DNA of 64,000 nt from Hemileia vastatrix (GCA_030280995.1 JASXTE010000008.1:2561001-2625000); one strand, 5' to 3'; positions 43,958-57,359 are shown, numbered from the stretch's first letter. Notes: a model not told the origin generated them from the letters alone. Numbers and translations are program-made.

Positions 43958-46900
43958 ATGCCTCCATTTTTTAATGTATGTCAATGTCAAGATCTTGGAT
44001 GTGTCAATAGAAAGTATCAAACTTCTTCTGGGTCCTTGGAGTTGGTATGGCTTTCAAAAGCTCTAATTCTTACGCAAAACATCAAGAGGAAAGAAATAGG
44101 AAGGCCCAGATGGTTATTTCTTCCAACAATCCACTTAACATTGGAAGTTCCTGCTCCACAGAAACAGTAAGCTGTATATCTATAGTTCAATGTGAGAATA
44201 AAAGTCTTTATGATGTTTCAATGATTAATTACATAGGGGCAGTTGCTATTGGGGGCAGAAGTATCTTCAACAGTCTCTAGAAACTCAAATCTTGGGGAAC
44301 GGTATAGCCAAATAATTATGAGGCAGGCAGCAAAGCTTTCTCTGATTCATCATTTGAGCAAAGAAGTTTGTACTCAATTTTTGGATGAAGAAATTAAGAA
44401 GCTCAAACTTCTAGGTGATAGTGGAATACTGGATTCTGATAGCATTGTCCGCCTGATCCCAGGCTCGATAGATACAGTTTTTAGTCGATTAAAGCTCAAT
44501 CAATCATTTTTCACTAAAACATGCTGTCCTAAATGCTTTTCTTTTTATGAGTATAACTCTGAATCTCAACCATCTATACTATGTTGCAATCAACCGTTTC
44601 TTTCATCATCAAAGCGCTATTTAAAAATTTTTGGAGCAGGACAAATTGCAGTTAAATGTGATGAAAGTCTGTATTTGATGCAGGAACATCAAGAACATGT
44701 AAAATACTTATCTCTTAAAACATTTCATCACCATTCTTTTATCGACTGGCTTAAGGAAAAGATCAAACCATTCAAATTTGAGTTTCTGATTGAGAAGAAA
44801 GCCCCTGTGGCAGAACATGTAGAGTGTGATTTGATGAAGGATGTTTGCAATGGTTCAATTTGGAAAAACTTTCCCATTACCACTCCAGCTCTGGATAGCA
44901 ATGATGATGAATATACAATAACTTCAGGAAACTTAATGTTTAATTTATCTGTCAACTGGTTTAGGCCTGGTGGCAATAGGATTGGAGGTCATCAGAAGTC
45001 TGCAGGAAATATTATGATGGTGTGTATGAACCTACCTCAAGAAGATAGATACAAAATGGAAAATCTTTTTTTGTATGCTATTATACCTGGACCAACAGAA
45101 CCCGCAAGTGAACAGCTTAATCACCTTTTAAAACCACTGGTTAATTATCTACAAACTCTATGGGATGGTATATTGATTGAAAAGACGCATCTTTATCTAC
45201 AAGGCTGGAAATTAAGAGTTGAATTGTTCTCTTTGATAAGTGACGTTCCTGCAATACAAAAATTGGCTGGCTTTTCGAGTCACTCTGCAAAAATGTTCTG
45301 CTCTTTCTGTAATATCTCTAAAGATGAAATTAGTGAAAAGAATGTGGGAAGTTTTTCATTACGGAATCATGAGGATCATATGTGCTGGGAAACAAAGTGG
45401 AAAAATTCTAAGTCACATTGGGAGCATGTATCACTTGTTCAGAATCATGGGGTACGATGGAGTGAGCTGAATAACCTTGAATATTTGCGTCCAACTGAAT
45501 ATTGCTCAATTGATGTTATGCATTCACATATGCTTGGCAACCTAAAAGATCACAGTCTAAGCTATTTTCAAATCCACAATGCAGCAAAAGATCTAGAAAG
45601 AAAGCTGGAAAAGGATAAAAATTGGCATGTAAGAGAAGAAGATGACGATTTCTTTTCTGATACTTCACTGCACAAACATTTGAAAAAATGTAGAAGTAGC
45701 TTAAGCACCACGAATAATGATGATGATGATACAGGACACATGAGACAGCACAAGCGGCAAAGACTTACGAGTTCAAGACAGTCATCAAGTCATCATGGAC
45801 TAGATAATGAAGGATTGGGAACAAATCAATCAAGAAGCCAGAGTAGGTCATCCAGCTCCAAATTTATTCCTCCATATAGCGATTTGGCCTCAATACAGTC
45901 TCACAGCAGTGACAGTAGGAATTCATTTTATAACTTAAGTCAAAGGAGCATTAGCATATTACAGAGTGAAGGATCTCATTCATCAAATGAGACAGATAGA
46001 GATGAAGAAAATAAAAGGAAAGGTAAGGAGAAAGAAAATGAAGGTAGTAGTAATCCACGAATCACGGCATCAGAGCTACAGGTTGTATGGAAGATGATTG
46101 ATCAAGTAAGAAGACCTTCCTGGCTAACACAAGTTCCAAAATCGGTAGGATCTAAAAAGGCAGGATCCCTCAAGGCAGCAGAATGGCACATGCTGTATAC
46201 TCTCTACTTCCCTTTGTCACTTATACCCCTTTGGTTTGAAAAATTTAAAGAATCTGAATCTTCAGCTTCCTCAGCTGAAAAACCAAGAGAATATTATCTT
46301 CTCAAGTCACTTGTAGCATTATGTTCAATCACCAATTTTTTGACATTAAAAAATATACAGACTAATGAGCTTAAAGATCTAGATCAATTTCTGTTAGAGT
46401 ATTGTGAGTGCCTGGAAGAGGGTTGGAAGAATATTAATGCAAAGCCAAATCTGCATATCACTCAACATTATCCTAAAATGATAAATCGTCTTGGTCCACC
46501 ATCAGGTACAGCTACTTGGTCTGGAGAGCGGGTGAATCATATATTATCTGAAATTCCAAACAATCACCATCCACGTATGTAATGTTTGTAAGCAATGATT
46601 TAAAAACTCAGCTGTGCTAATTTATTAATATTTACCACAGGAGAGATACCGCTAAAAATGCTCAAACATTGGTATCAAAAGTCTAGGGTATTAGATCTTG
46701 TTGAAGCGGAAGATAATGATCAATGTGAGACTAAAAATATCCATATTGATCTGGATAAACAAAACAAATGGATCCATCTAAGTATGGAATTATTTACTAA
46801 ATGGGTAAGGGCACAAATGGGAAAAGAAACTTCAAGACGGGCTTTGACACCATTGGAGAAAAGTAGGATCTGGTAGTTGAAAATGTAGGAAGCATATTGA

Positions 46901-47334
46901 TACATGGAAAGAGGTTTACTAGTTACCATCAACACATTTCTAATTCAACAATTGAATTCTACTATGGAAAAGATAGCCAGTTTGGGCAAATTGATGATCT
47001 TTTCAGGTCAAAGGAAGAGAATGATCAAATATATTTAATAGTATGTCCTTTCAAGGAGCTCCGTCCAGAAGAAACATCAAAGGATCCCTATGAGCTTTTC
47101 CCACAAGTGCATTGTTGGTTAGTAAGAGTAGCCAAAGCAACTCAAATTGTGATTAAGAAAGATGCAATAATTGGACATGCAGCTACTGTCGAGCACAAAA
47201 AAGGAATGTTTGGAATCAAAGACAAGGTTGTCACTGCCATTGGACTGCAGACAGTAGTGAGTGAAAAAATTAATCAAATTTATTTTCTGTTGACTAACAT
47301 CTTTGTGTTAATTTGGTATTGGGGAAATTTGTAG
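43958..47334 (+). pseudogene. CACTA-type (tnp2) transposase, three exons, two frame changes
   Basis: Exon 1 (43958-44166) starts MPPFFNVCQCQDLGC and has a one-base frame change near 44040. Intron 44167-44236 joins a 779-codon exon (to 46574). Intron 46575-46640 joins exon 3, which changes frame near 46875 and runs to about 47334. Tnp2-family landmarks are CCPKCFSFYE, FNLSVNWFRPGGNRIGG, YAIIPGPTEPASEQLNHLLK, SDVPAIQKLAGFSSHSAK followed by CSFC, and TEYCSIDVMHSHMLGNLK. A Ser/charged insert lies at about 45590-46050. The first block usually reads VDWFNP; here it is VNWF, so a candidate catalytic Asp is Asn. Such enzymes excise CACTA (En/Spm) elements. Likely inactive. Confidence 0.85.
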
Positions 47335-47760
47335 GATTGGTGATGTTTGTAAATGGTGAAAGAAATAATTCAATGCTCGATTAAAAAATGCAATGCATAC
47401 AACTTACCTTATCATAAATCAGTGAACAATTACTTTGGTTGCTTTTATTGCGAGAGAACCCATGCTTTCAATGAGTCATTTTTATCTTAAATGTAAGAAT
47501 AAAAGAAAGAAAATCATGATAATGAGAAATATGATAAAATTGTTACTTAATGAATGATCTTCTTGTTCATTCATCTACTATAAATAGTTTGACCTTCCAA
47601 CTTTAGCTGATAGCTATATATTATTCACTTTATTTTTCAACAAGAGAACATACATGTTAACAAGACTATATACATAGTATCTTTTTTTACTTTAACTTTG
47701 ATAGGTATAAATTTTAACAAATGATTATTTTTATTTTATTTTATTTTATTACAGTTCATT
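47335..47760. other. Short AT-rich spacer
   Basis: No gene. Leads into the ATG of the accessory gene at 47761. Confidence 0.5.
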
Positions 47761-49392
47761 ATGGATGATAATTTTGAAGGGATTTCTGTTGACCCAACCA
47801 ATTCTGATTGTTTTCCACCTCAACATACTAATACTGAGAATACTCCTCCACCACCTGCTGCTGATCCACCTCCAGATGCATCTCAATCCGTACCACCTAA
47901 TCACAATCCAGGCCAAGAGTCTCATTCAGAACCGATAAATTTTAATCCCAATCATCCTTCTGCTCCTGAAAGTGCTGATCAGCTAGGAAGAGATTGGGCT
48001 AGTGAATTATTGAGGGAATTTTTTGGAGACCAATCATCATCTGCTCAGCCTAACCAAGGAGCAAGCACAAGTGGAGCTGGTAAGTCAGATTTGTAGTGTA
48101 TTCTTTTATTGAAAAATAACCAATTTAATTAACTTATTTGAATTGTTAGTGAATCCCTCAATCATTAGGGGTATCAGTGATTACCACAGACTCAATTCAG
48201 CAGAGTCTCATGAACAAGAATGGGGGTTAAGGGCTGTAAGAGGCTTAGTTAGAAGGAATGATGTTCCCAGGAGCTCGGAAAGTTTAAATAGAAATATTTA
48301 CCACTTTCTGAAGTATTGTCTTGGGGGACCAACACAAATAGCAAAATATCCTGCAAGCCCAACACCTTTGGAGATTGAAAATTGGAAAGCTTGGAACCAA
48401 TTCAAACTGTCCTAACCCAAGTCTAATCTTATAACCGTGCCAATTCTGCAGCTGATCGAAAATTTCTGATAACCAATTCTACAGCCTTCTTGTGATCCAA
48501 AATTTGACTACCCAAATTTTTTCCAGCACCTGAGCCTCGAGGACTAAAAGGAGGAGCACAGATCCCACTTTCTGTCAAAAGAAACTTAGAGCGTTAATTG
48601 AAAGAAAATGGTTTTTGGAAATTTGCCTTTGATTGGACTTGCCGTGATTTTTTGGAATCAACTTGGAATCAAGTCATGGGAAGCATAGTATGCAACCACT
48701 GTACCAGGTGGCTCACCACCTTGAATACAATCTATCAGTCAAAGCTTCAGTTCTCTCAATGTGTTATTGAGAAATGGGTAGTTAATAAGGGGAAGGAGAT
48801 GATAAGGTTGTTTGGGCAAGAAGAGGAAAGGGTAGCAAGAGAAAAGATTGAAAAGAGGGCAAGGGCACAAGTAAAACGTTATCAGACCAAAGTAAGTTTT
48901 TTATTTTACTTTGCTTTTTGCTATTATGAAGCTGATTTAGTTGGAATTCAGATTGCTAGTGCACGCTACAAGTTAGTAAAAAATCTCTGCAGTGATGTGC
49001 CAGGTTTTGTTGTGCTTTTTCATGATACTAGGTGCATCTCTGATATCAAGGAAGGCCCAGCACCAGCCCCAACTGCACCTATCCGAGCTATTCCTGGATA
49101 ACGAAATCCTGAACTCAATGATTTGTTTAAAAAAATGGATAAGATGACAAAGGACTTAGCCCATACACCAGCTCAAAGAAAATCAGCATTAAAAACATAT
49201 TCACGGCCATCAGAAAGGACAGTTGCACAAAATGGTGTATTCAATGTTCCCAAATACCTCCCCAAGAATTGCTATTCAGAAACATTTTTGCAAGGATTAT
49301 CTGTGAATGAAAGTGAGTCACTTGGGTTTGGAGCTGATGTTGATCTGGTAAAGATTCGGGAATCAATTAATAGAGCATCAACATTATCATAA
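47761..49392 (+). pseudogene. Accessory gene of the tnp2-type element, decayed
   Basis: Exon 1 (47761-48079) encodes a Pro/Asn-rich acidic N-terminus (NTENTPPPPAADPPPDASQS) and ends at a GTAAGT donor. The acceptor TTGTTAG near 48149 joins VNPSIIRGISDYHRL in frame. Degraded sequence (48416-48597) follows, then frames 48598-49101 and 49123-49392 with WTCRDFLESTWNQV, CNHCTRW, a charged helix (EEERVAREKIEKRARAQVKR) and a last segment ending ESLGFGADVDLVKIRESINR. I know no function for it. It lies 430 bp downstream of the transposase on the same strand, so it is probably a second gene of the same element. Confidence 0.55.
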
Positions 49393-49579
49393 CTTAGGTA
49401 TAATGGTGATCTTCTGTGTAATATAGCTATCTTATATTGAATTTTATGTATTCTGTTTTTTTTCAAAGCAGCTTGGTAAATGTTATAAGGTGATATTGAG
49501 AGAGAGTAACATTTTTTTTAAGAAAAACAAATAATGTATGAGATATAAAAATGTATTTTCAACAAAGTGATGGTCCATA

Positions 49580-51560
49580 CCTCTTTATGTCACATTTATG
49601 TATCCATATTAATTTCAATCAAATTTAATGTTGACCAAAAATAGTGAATACACGCTATGCCACTTACACTTGCCAGGCATAGCTACCATTAAATATGCCA
49701 GTATCAAAATTATTTTTGATCAAAATCAATGAGCATGTTAATCATGAATTACAGGAGTCAACTGCATATTTTAATGCATGGTGCCCTTCCAACATTAATT
49801 TCAATTGAAATTTATTTTGATACTGGCATATTGCATGGTGTCTATTCCTGGAAAGTGTAAGTGGCATAGTGTGTATTCATTATGTATTGGTCAACATTAA
49901 TTTCAATAGAATTTAATATTGACATTTGCATATTGAACCCAAACCAGCAAACAACCCAAAAAATTATTCATAAAACTGCTCATTAATTTTAATCGAAATT
50001 AGGGTTGACCATATACATATTGAATGGTAGTTATATCTGGTGTGTGTAAGTTGTAAAGCTTGTGTTCAATGTGTATTGGTCAACATTAATATTGATTGAA
50101 ATTAATATTAATGTGTAAATGATATATACATGCTCAATATGCATTGTAATGTGTTTACTTAAGAATAGAGGGCCCTACTTTTCATCTTACAGAAAAATGC
50201 TTGGTGGCATGTCAAATTCAATTTTTATTAAAATTAATGTTGACATGTTACCATGCATAACAGTAAGCAACTGACTGCATAAATTGATGATAATCATGAA
50301 CCTTAATTTCGATTGAAATTAATGTTAACAAGTGCAGATTGAAAAAAAGCTATGCCACTTACACTAGCCAGGCATATTTACTATTTATTATGTATTGGTC
50401 AACATTAATTTTTATAGAAATTAATATGGATATGTAAATTTTATATTTACCCTCAACATGTATAGTAAATTTCAATACTTAAAAATACTTGCTGTCCTTT
50501 ACATGTCATGCAAAAAAGCATTATATCATTTCAACATTAATTTTGATCAAAATTAATGTTGGCATGCCATTATGCATTGAAACAACTAACTGACTAAAAA
50601 AGTTCATGATCAAAATGCTCATTAATTTTGATCAAAATTAATGTTGACCAATACATATTGAATATAAGTAATCTTTGCTTACTCAGACCAGATATAACTA
50701 CCATTCAATATGTATATGGTCAGCCTTAATTTCGATCAAAATTAATGGGCAGTTTTATGAAGAATCTTTTGGGTTGTTTGCTGGCTTGGGTTCAATATGC
50801 AAATGTCAATATTAAATTCAATCAAAATTAATATTGAGAAATACATAATGAATACACACTATGCCACTTACACTTTCCAGGCATAGCTACATGCAATATG
50901 CCAGTATCAAAAGTAATTTCAATCGAAATTAATGTTGGCAAGGCACCATGCATAAAAATAAGCAGTTGACTCCAGAAATTCATGATTATCATGCTCATTA
51001 ATTTCGATCAAAATTAATTTTTGATACTGGAATATTAATGGTAGCTATGCCTGGCAAGTGTAAGTGGCATAGCATGTATTCATTATGTATTAGTCAACAT
51101 TAATTTCTATCAAAATTAATATGGACATGGACTATGCATAAAATTCTAATAAGTATAGGTAAGCTAAGCAGTTAGATTAACTGTTTTGATCAAGTACACC
51201 ATATAAAAATTGATGTTTTAATGCCTTGGTTAATTTCGATCGAAATTAATTTTAAGCCATGCATGTTGAATTTTATCTATGTCTGTGTAGTCCATGTGAA
51301 ATGGCTTGTATTCAATATGCAGGGGTCTACATTAGTTTCAATCAAAATTATGAGGTTCATTGCCTCATAAATTTGGTGGTTTCTGTCAGGGTTTCATGCA
51401 TGGTGCCATATGATACTTGTTAATTCCTATCAAAATTAATTTCAACACCAATATATTGAATACAAACCATGGCACTTACAGTACTTGGTCATAGCTAAAA
51501 TTCAATATGCCAGTCTCAAAATTAATTTCGATAGAAATTAACCAGGATCCATGAAGTTTA
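49580..51560. repeat. Array of ~19 ATTAATTTNNATNNAAATTAAT palindromes
   Basis: About every 105 bp there is a near-perfect palindrome of the type CATTAATTT, CGATCG or variant, then AAATTAATG, often extended to AACATTAA..TTAATGTT. Spacers hold a second motif, GCCACTTACACTTGCC with AGGCATAGCTACC, in both orientations (for example forward at 49659 and 50863, reverse at 49846 and 51044). No coding capacity. Confidence 0.85.
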
Positions 51561-52572
51561 TCAATAGTGTATGAGTTAAGTTTCAAGTCATATGTTACAT
51601 CATTTTCTGGCACCCATTTCTAGGTTATCTCAACAATTTTTTTCAAGTTTTATTATATTAATCAAAACTGTGGTAAGTTGTGAAAAATTAGCTAATCCAA
51701 ATCTCAAATTGAATATTAATATTTTAATAATTTTGAATGTTGCTTAAGGAATTTGATTGAGTGATTCATAATAATATTTTATCAACTTAGTAGTCCTATA
51801 ACTTTTGAAAAGTTACAATATTGGTATAGTTAGGGACAACAATGCAATATCTTGTGCAGACTAAGATATATTGTAAAATAAAACTATTCAATTTTTTTTC
51901 CCTTAGTTGTATCCAAGTTTATCAATGGTTTGGTCACGGTGCCACACCCTAGCCTGACACTCCTCCTGTCACTTAAAAAACAAATTCTTATCTTAAATTC
52001 TAATGTTACCAATTTTATATTTATAATTCATTTCTTGTTTGATGAGGCATATCAGTATATTTGTGAATCTTGAATTGTCATCTGAAAGTAAATTTAACAA
52101 ATATTTATAAAGCATTATCTTTTTTTTCATATAATATACTAATTAAGTGTATCTCCATTTTTTAGGAGTAAATTCTAATTTAAAAAATTTTGTACTTACC
52201 CGTGGCAATTCGCATATGGGATATACATTTGTTATTATTTGTTTTTCACACTAAAAGTCCCCAAAGAATTCCTAGTATTTTCTGTTAGCTACATCAAATT
52301 TTGCTTCAATATAAACAGATTGTGATTTAGCATGTTGCTCAGTTTAGCCGACTATGAATAATACATGTTAAAAAAAGCTCAAATAATATAAAATCCCCCT
52401 CTTTATGTTTTCTGTTTCTTTCATCCTCACTTTAATTTTAATCTTATTCAATTTTTTATGCTATTAAATTATCAACTTCAATTTTCTAGAATATAGTTTC
52501 TTATAATTATTCATCATATTACATCATAATTTTTTGATATCAAATACTTTTTTTTAATATTCATTAATCAAT
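51561..52572. other. AT-rich gap upstream of the gene at 52573
   Basis: No gene or repeat recognised. Confidence 0.5.
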
Positions 52573-53952
52573 ATGTCTAGTATTCAAAATCCTACACCTC
52601 CACTTTGTATGTATATCATGTTCCTCTCTCTTAATTTATATATTTAACTTATGTTCTATATCTTTTTTTTTAAAAAAATTGATTTTCCAGCACCCAAATG
52701 TGTTTCATCCCACTCTCTGATTGATACTCACTTTGAAGCTTTTGAGATTGCACCATGTCTTCCACATGGCATGGCACCTAACCCTCCTGTACTTAGCAAT
52801 GAGAGGCAGGAAATAACAAGAGTTCAGTATTGCAATTTACTTGAATTGGCTAGAGATAAAACAGAAGAACTTGTCAAGATACTTAACAATAATCCTTCTC
52901 CTTCATATTTATCTAACCCTTGTAATGACTTACTCCAATATGTGAAAAGCCTTGAAAAATGTATGTTCTTCACTTTTTTTTCACCTTTTAAATTAGTAGT
53001 TAAGATTATTAATATTTTTTTTTCTTCATATATATTTGTAGCTTACGAGGAGGGTATGATTCCTCCTGATGAAATCATTGTCATTAGGGATGATGATGAG
53101 ACAGATGAACCATCAGCTTTAAATCATGCTTCAACTTCTAAGGAAAATCTTGAAACACCTGTTATCCGCTCCAAGAAAAAGAAATTATCCCAAGGCTCCT
53201 CTTTTGCTCGACGTATTAAACCGGCTTCTGCTAATGAATTTTCTGATGTATCAAATAATAAATCTCAAAAAAAAAGCAAAGGCTTTGATAATGAGTATAT
53301 TCTTGTTTCCTTTTTTTTATATTTATTCTTTTATCTTTAAAATTCTATCATATATCTCTTTTATTGCTTACATATTGTACTTTTTATCTTTCTTTTGATA
53401 TTTTGTACCAGAAACTCACCTACTGTAGATTGTTTAATCCATAAACGCCCTCTCCCTGATGAAGATGATGAACTGTCAGAATATGAAGCTATGCTTGCTC
53501 ATCAAAACAAGCAAACTTTAAAATCTTCTTCAAGACATGACAATATGTTTGATAAAGATGATAATTCAAACCGCTCATCACCGAATTCCTTCATTTCTAA
53601 GCAATACCCATCACCTCCTAAATTACCTACTTTGACCACCTTGAAAGCTTCTCTACCAATGAAATCAACTCCAATCAAGATATCAAAAAAACCTCTAAAT
53701 TATTTACCCTCAGTTCTAAAAGACTCTGATTTGCAGGAGGAATTCTGTAAAATTCATAATTTTTATAAAGGTAGAATCAGCACGGCAAAGGTCCTCAAGT
53801 CGTGGTTGGAAATTGTTACTCTCCTCAAATTACGCTCTTCTACTTCTTCCCAAGAACCCATGTTAAATATTCCAATGTTTACTTTTCATTGGGAAAAATC
53901 TTGTGGAGAAGATTGGCTTTCAAAACTTACTGAGTTATTTAAGTTACCATAA
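52573..53952 (+). pseudogene. Multi-exon gene, 5' part (interrupted by Harbinger-like copy 2)
   Basis: Exon 1 (52573-52606) starts MSSIQNPTPPL. GT..AG introns then join PKCVSSHSLIDTHFEAFEIA (from 52691), a second break at the T of KC near 52961 to SYEEGMIPPDEII (53042), and a third near 53295 to NSPTVDCLIHKRPLPDEDDE (from 53412). The frame runs to 53952 with Ser/Lys-rich linkers and a helical segment (FCKIHNFYKGRISTAKVLKS). After a further intron-like gap it continues LEIDSSQLWVLDN up to the insertion at 54051. The remaining part is at 58142-58829. I recognise no domain in this part. Confidence 0.6.
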
Positions 53953-54421
53953 TTTTTAGTCTTGACTTTGTTCTTTTACTTATTTTTTTTCCTTTTGTAG
54001 CAAATTTTTTTTTAGAGATTGATAGCTCACAGCTATGGGTACTCGATAATAGGGGGTGTCAGTTCTGGCAAATCCGCACTTAAATTAAGTGCGGATTTCA
54101 AACCAAATCAGCACTTACAAATCAGCACTTAAATTTTGCAAAAAAGTCACTTATTTCAAAAAAGGGTGTCAGTTATGACCTCAAATCAGCACTTTTTTCC
54201 CGTTTTTTTTCACAACCACATTTTGGCCACAAAACATCCCTTCCTTTCTTACCCCATCCCTGTCACATGTGACACACTGACCTTCCTCGCTACCTACCCA
54301 TCAATCCTCGGCACACACCCCTTCCTGACATTTTCAATATTTTGACCAGGCATGTTTACATTCTTTTTTACTTATTTCTTCTACCTCTTAATCTTTTTTC
54401 TTGTTATGTGCCAGTTTCATA

Positions 54422-55736
54422 ATGCCTCCCAGACATTCCAAATCTCAAAAGGTAACTCAAAAATCTGCTTCGTCACAAAAGTCTCCTCGTAAAGCAAGCC
54501 CTACACCTGAAAAATCAAAGGCAGGTTCAGGTCAGCTTAAAAAGGATGATTATCTCATCATAATCAACTTCCTTAAAATAAAATCAAATTTTGAAGCATG
54601 TTTTGGATGTGAAAAGTCCACTCGTATTGGACGTCCACCTTCTTCAAAGGTTAATGGCTACTTGTTGATGGCCAATGAAGTAAGGAAGAAAACAAGGGGG
54701 AGAATCGATATCAATCCTAAACAAATGAAGGAGAGATTTAAGAGTTACCATTCAAAATATAAAAAGACTCATCATGCTGTAAATGAAACTGGCTTTGGTA
54801 TTGAAGATGATGATTTGGAGATTGGAATTACTACTGTTTCCGAAAAGCTCAATGTCATGTGTCCTTTCTATGAGGAAATGGATAATCTTTTTGGCACCCG
54901 AGTTGATGTAAACCCTTGGTTTCTACACGATACTACTAAGCATATACCCTCTGGATCCAAACCTTCCTATAATCCTCCCAACACACCTTTACTTGAAGAA
55001 GATCAATCCCCTCCACCTTCTAACCATAGTTCAGCTGAAGATGATCCCAACTATCAAGCAGAACAATTATATTGCAGAAGATCTGAATCCTCAGAGGCCC
55101 AAAATTTAAATGTATGTTTACTTTTTGTTTTTTCTTCAATTCTTCTCTGAATTTCTCTTTCTTTCTAGTCTCCTCCTACTCAAACTCAATCTCCATTAAA
55201 TAATCTCAATTCTGGAAATGTGAATACCTCTTTAGAAGCTTCTTTAGAAGAACTTCCTGAAGCCTCTTGTTCAAACTCCAAACTAAAGCGTCGAGCCTCA
55301 ACTTCAATGAACTTGAACCATCTATTAAAACGTGGTAATACTTCAACAAGCTCATTTGGCTCCCTTGAGGATTATTTTGAAAAAAAAGATATAAGTAAGT
55401 TTTGTTTACTATATATCTTAATCATTAACTCATTTATTTATTTATTTCAATTTAATTTTCTCAGCGAAATCAACTATTGCAAATAATGCCATTGACTTTG
55501 AGAAGATGAAGTTTGATCATATGCTAAGGAAAGATCAGCAAGCCTTAGATTTGGAAGAAAAAAAATTTGAGGTAGAGCAGATGGAAAGAGTAAATGACCG
55601 TCAATTTCAAAGAGAAATGGCTACTTGTGAATTGGAAAAACAAGAGAGTTTAAAAAAAAAAGATTTCATTATGGAATGTGTTAAAAATGGCCAATCTTAT
55701 GAGGACATTAAAAAATTACTTGACCTTTTCAATTGA
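54422..55736 (+). CDS. Myb/SANT-like Harbinger partner protein, copy 2 (395 aa, intact)
   Basis: Exons 54422-55111, 55169-55394 and 55465-55736 join to 1188 nt with no internal stop. Residues ~38-110 form the Myb/SANT-like region (QLKKDDYLIIINFLKIKS, GRPPSS, INPKQMKERFKSYHSK), followed by a conserved FYEEMDNLFG..VDVNPWF block. A Ser/Pro-rich linker and a C-terminal coiled coil (EEKKFEVEQMERVNDRQFQR) ending KKLLDLFN come after. The start MPPRHSKSQK is shared with copy 1. Partner proteins of Harbinger nucleases bind the terminal repeats; that role here is by analogy. This is the only intact gene of the two copies. Confidence 0.82.
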
Positions 55737-55739
55737 TAA

Positions 55740-56403
55740 ATTGTTTTTCTAGTTAATTTAATTTTGGTAATATTTTCTTATATGCTGACTTATAAAAGGA
55801 AAAGAATATAGTACGTTATTTTTGACAAAAATTTGAATGTATAATAAAAATTTTCTATCTTTACTTTCTAGTCAATAAGTTTGCTTATCTAAATTTTTCT
55901 AAGTCATCAATTTCACATGTCAGATTTAAAAAATTGGCAATGCCCTCCCCTGCATTTTATTGAAACAAGGGGTGGGTACCACCAAATTTTTCTAAGTCAT
56001 CAATTTCACATGTCAGATTTAAAAAATTGGCAATACCCTCCCCTGCATTTTATTGAAGTAAAGGGTGAAAGTCATCAAAATACAATATAATTACATAAAT
56101 TAATTAATATATAAATAAGATATGTCAAGTATACTACTTTTAAAGTAATGACAATTCCTTAAGCCAAAATGCAGATCAAGTCTAGAAACTAGGTTCAATG
56201 CAAAGTATTTTTTGAAGCAACTTATTTAAATAATACTTTATTAAATTAAGTTGATCAATAAAGATTGATTGACAATATTGCAATTCTTAAATACAATAAT
56301 TTTATTAAAAAATTTCAGATTACATATAAAAAAAATCAGTGACTTTTTCTATTACTTACAACTGTTTTTACAGAATTGAAAACTATGTTTCACCTAATAT
56401 TTT
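55740..56403. repeat. Noncoding 3' flank of Myb-like gene, copy 2
   Basis: Keeps the GGCAATACCCTCCCCTG-type repeats of copy 1 up to about 56192. Then sequence unrelated to copy 1 follows. Confidence 0.55.
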
Positions 56404-56835
56404 ATGGAAGTGAACTCTGTTCTTCGCCCGAAGAACAGAGTTCATCCTCCTATTTTCAGACTCTGTTTAAAAAGAATAAAATGACTTACCTGGAGAGATG
56501 AGTTTAGAAAAAAGAAATATAAGTGAATGGAAGTGAACTCTGTTCTTCGCCCGAAGAACAGAGTTCATCCTCCTATTTTCACACTCTGTTTAAAAAGAAT
56601 AAAATGACTTACCTGGAGAGATGAGTTGAGAAAAAAGAAATATAAGTGAATGGAAGTGAACTCTGTTCTTCGCCCGAAGAACAGAGTTCATCCTCCTATT
56701 TTCACACTCTGTTTAAAAAGAATAAAATGACTTACCTGGAGAGATGAGTTGAGAAAAAAGAAATATAAGTGAATGGAAGTGAACTCTGTTCTTTGCCCGA
56801 AGAACAGAGTTCATCCTCCTATTTTCACACTCTGT
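56404..56835. repeat. 123-bp tandem repeat (about 3.5 copies) with 15-bp inverted arms
   Basis: Units start near 56404, 56528, 56651 and 56774. Each holds GAACTCTGTTCTTCG and its exact inverse separated by two bases. The rest of the unit (AAAATGACTTACCTGGAGAG and following ~30 bp) matches copy 1 at 40966-41014. Confidence 0.88.
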
Positions 56836-56949
56836 TTGCACCAATCTCCATCCCTTTCAATTCTATCAACACATGCTTGTCTTCCCTCCCCATGCCTTTC
56901 GCTATCCTCCCAGCCCCATTGTATGCCATCCTCTTTTGATCCCCATTTC

Positions 56950-57357
56950 ACCCCTCTCAACCTCTCGGCGGACTTGCTAGCAAGTCCGCCCCCCATATTG
57001 CATGGTGTTAATGAACGATTAGCTGCAATCGTTCAATAACTTAACGATTCGTTAACGAATCGTTAAGTGAAGGTTAAGGGGGGGTAGGAGGGATATGAGG
57101 GAGGATTTGGGGGAGTTTTGAGGGGGATAGGAGGGGGGTTTGGAGGGGGGGTTTGGAGGGGGGGTTAGAGGTGGGTTTGGTGGGGATTTGGAGGGAGGAT
57201 TTGGGGGATTTGGTGGGGGGTGGAGTGGAATGAGGGGAAGATATGAGGAGACCAAGAAGGGGGAGAAAGGGAGAGATGAGACCAAAGAGGGAGAAAAGGG
57301 AGGTTAGAGTGAGCCAAGGAGGGGTGAATGAGGCAGCCAAAGGGGGGAAAAGGGGGA
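56950..57357. repeat. TTGCTAGCAA palindrome and G-rich tract of copy 2
   Basis: A perfect 24-bp palindrome at about 56967-56990 is followed by CCCCCCATATTG, as at the right end of the MITE at 13345-13604. A second perfect 22-bp palindrome (AACGATTCGTT and inverse) lies near 57042-57064, then G-runs to 57357. Confidence 0.7.
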
Positions 57358-57359
57358 TG

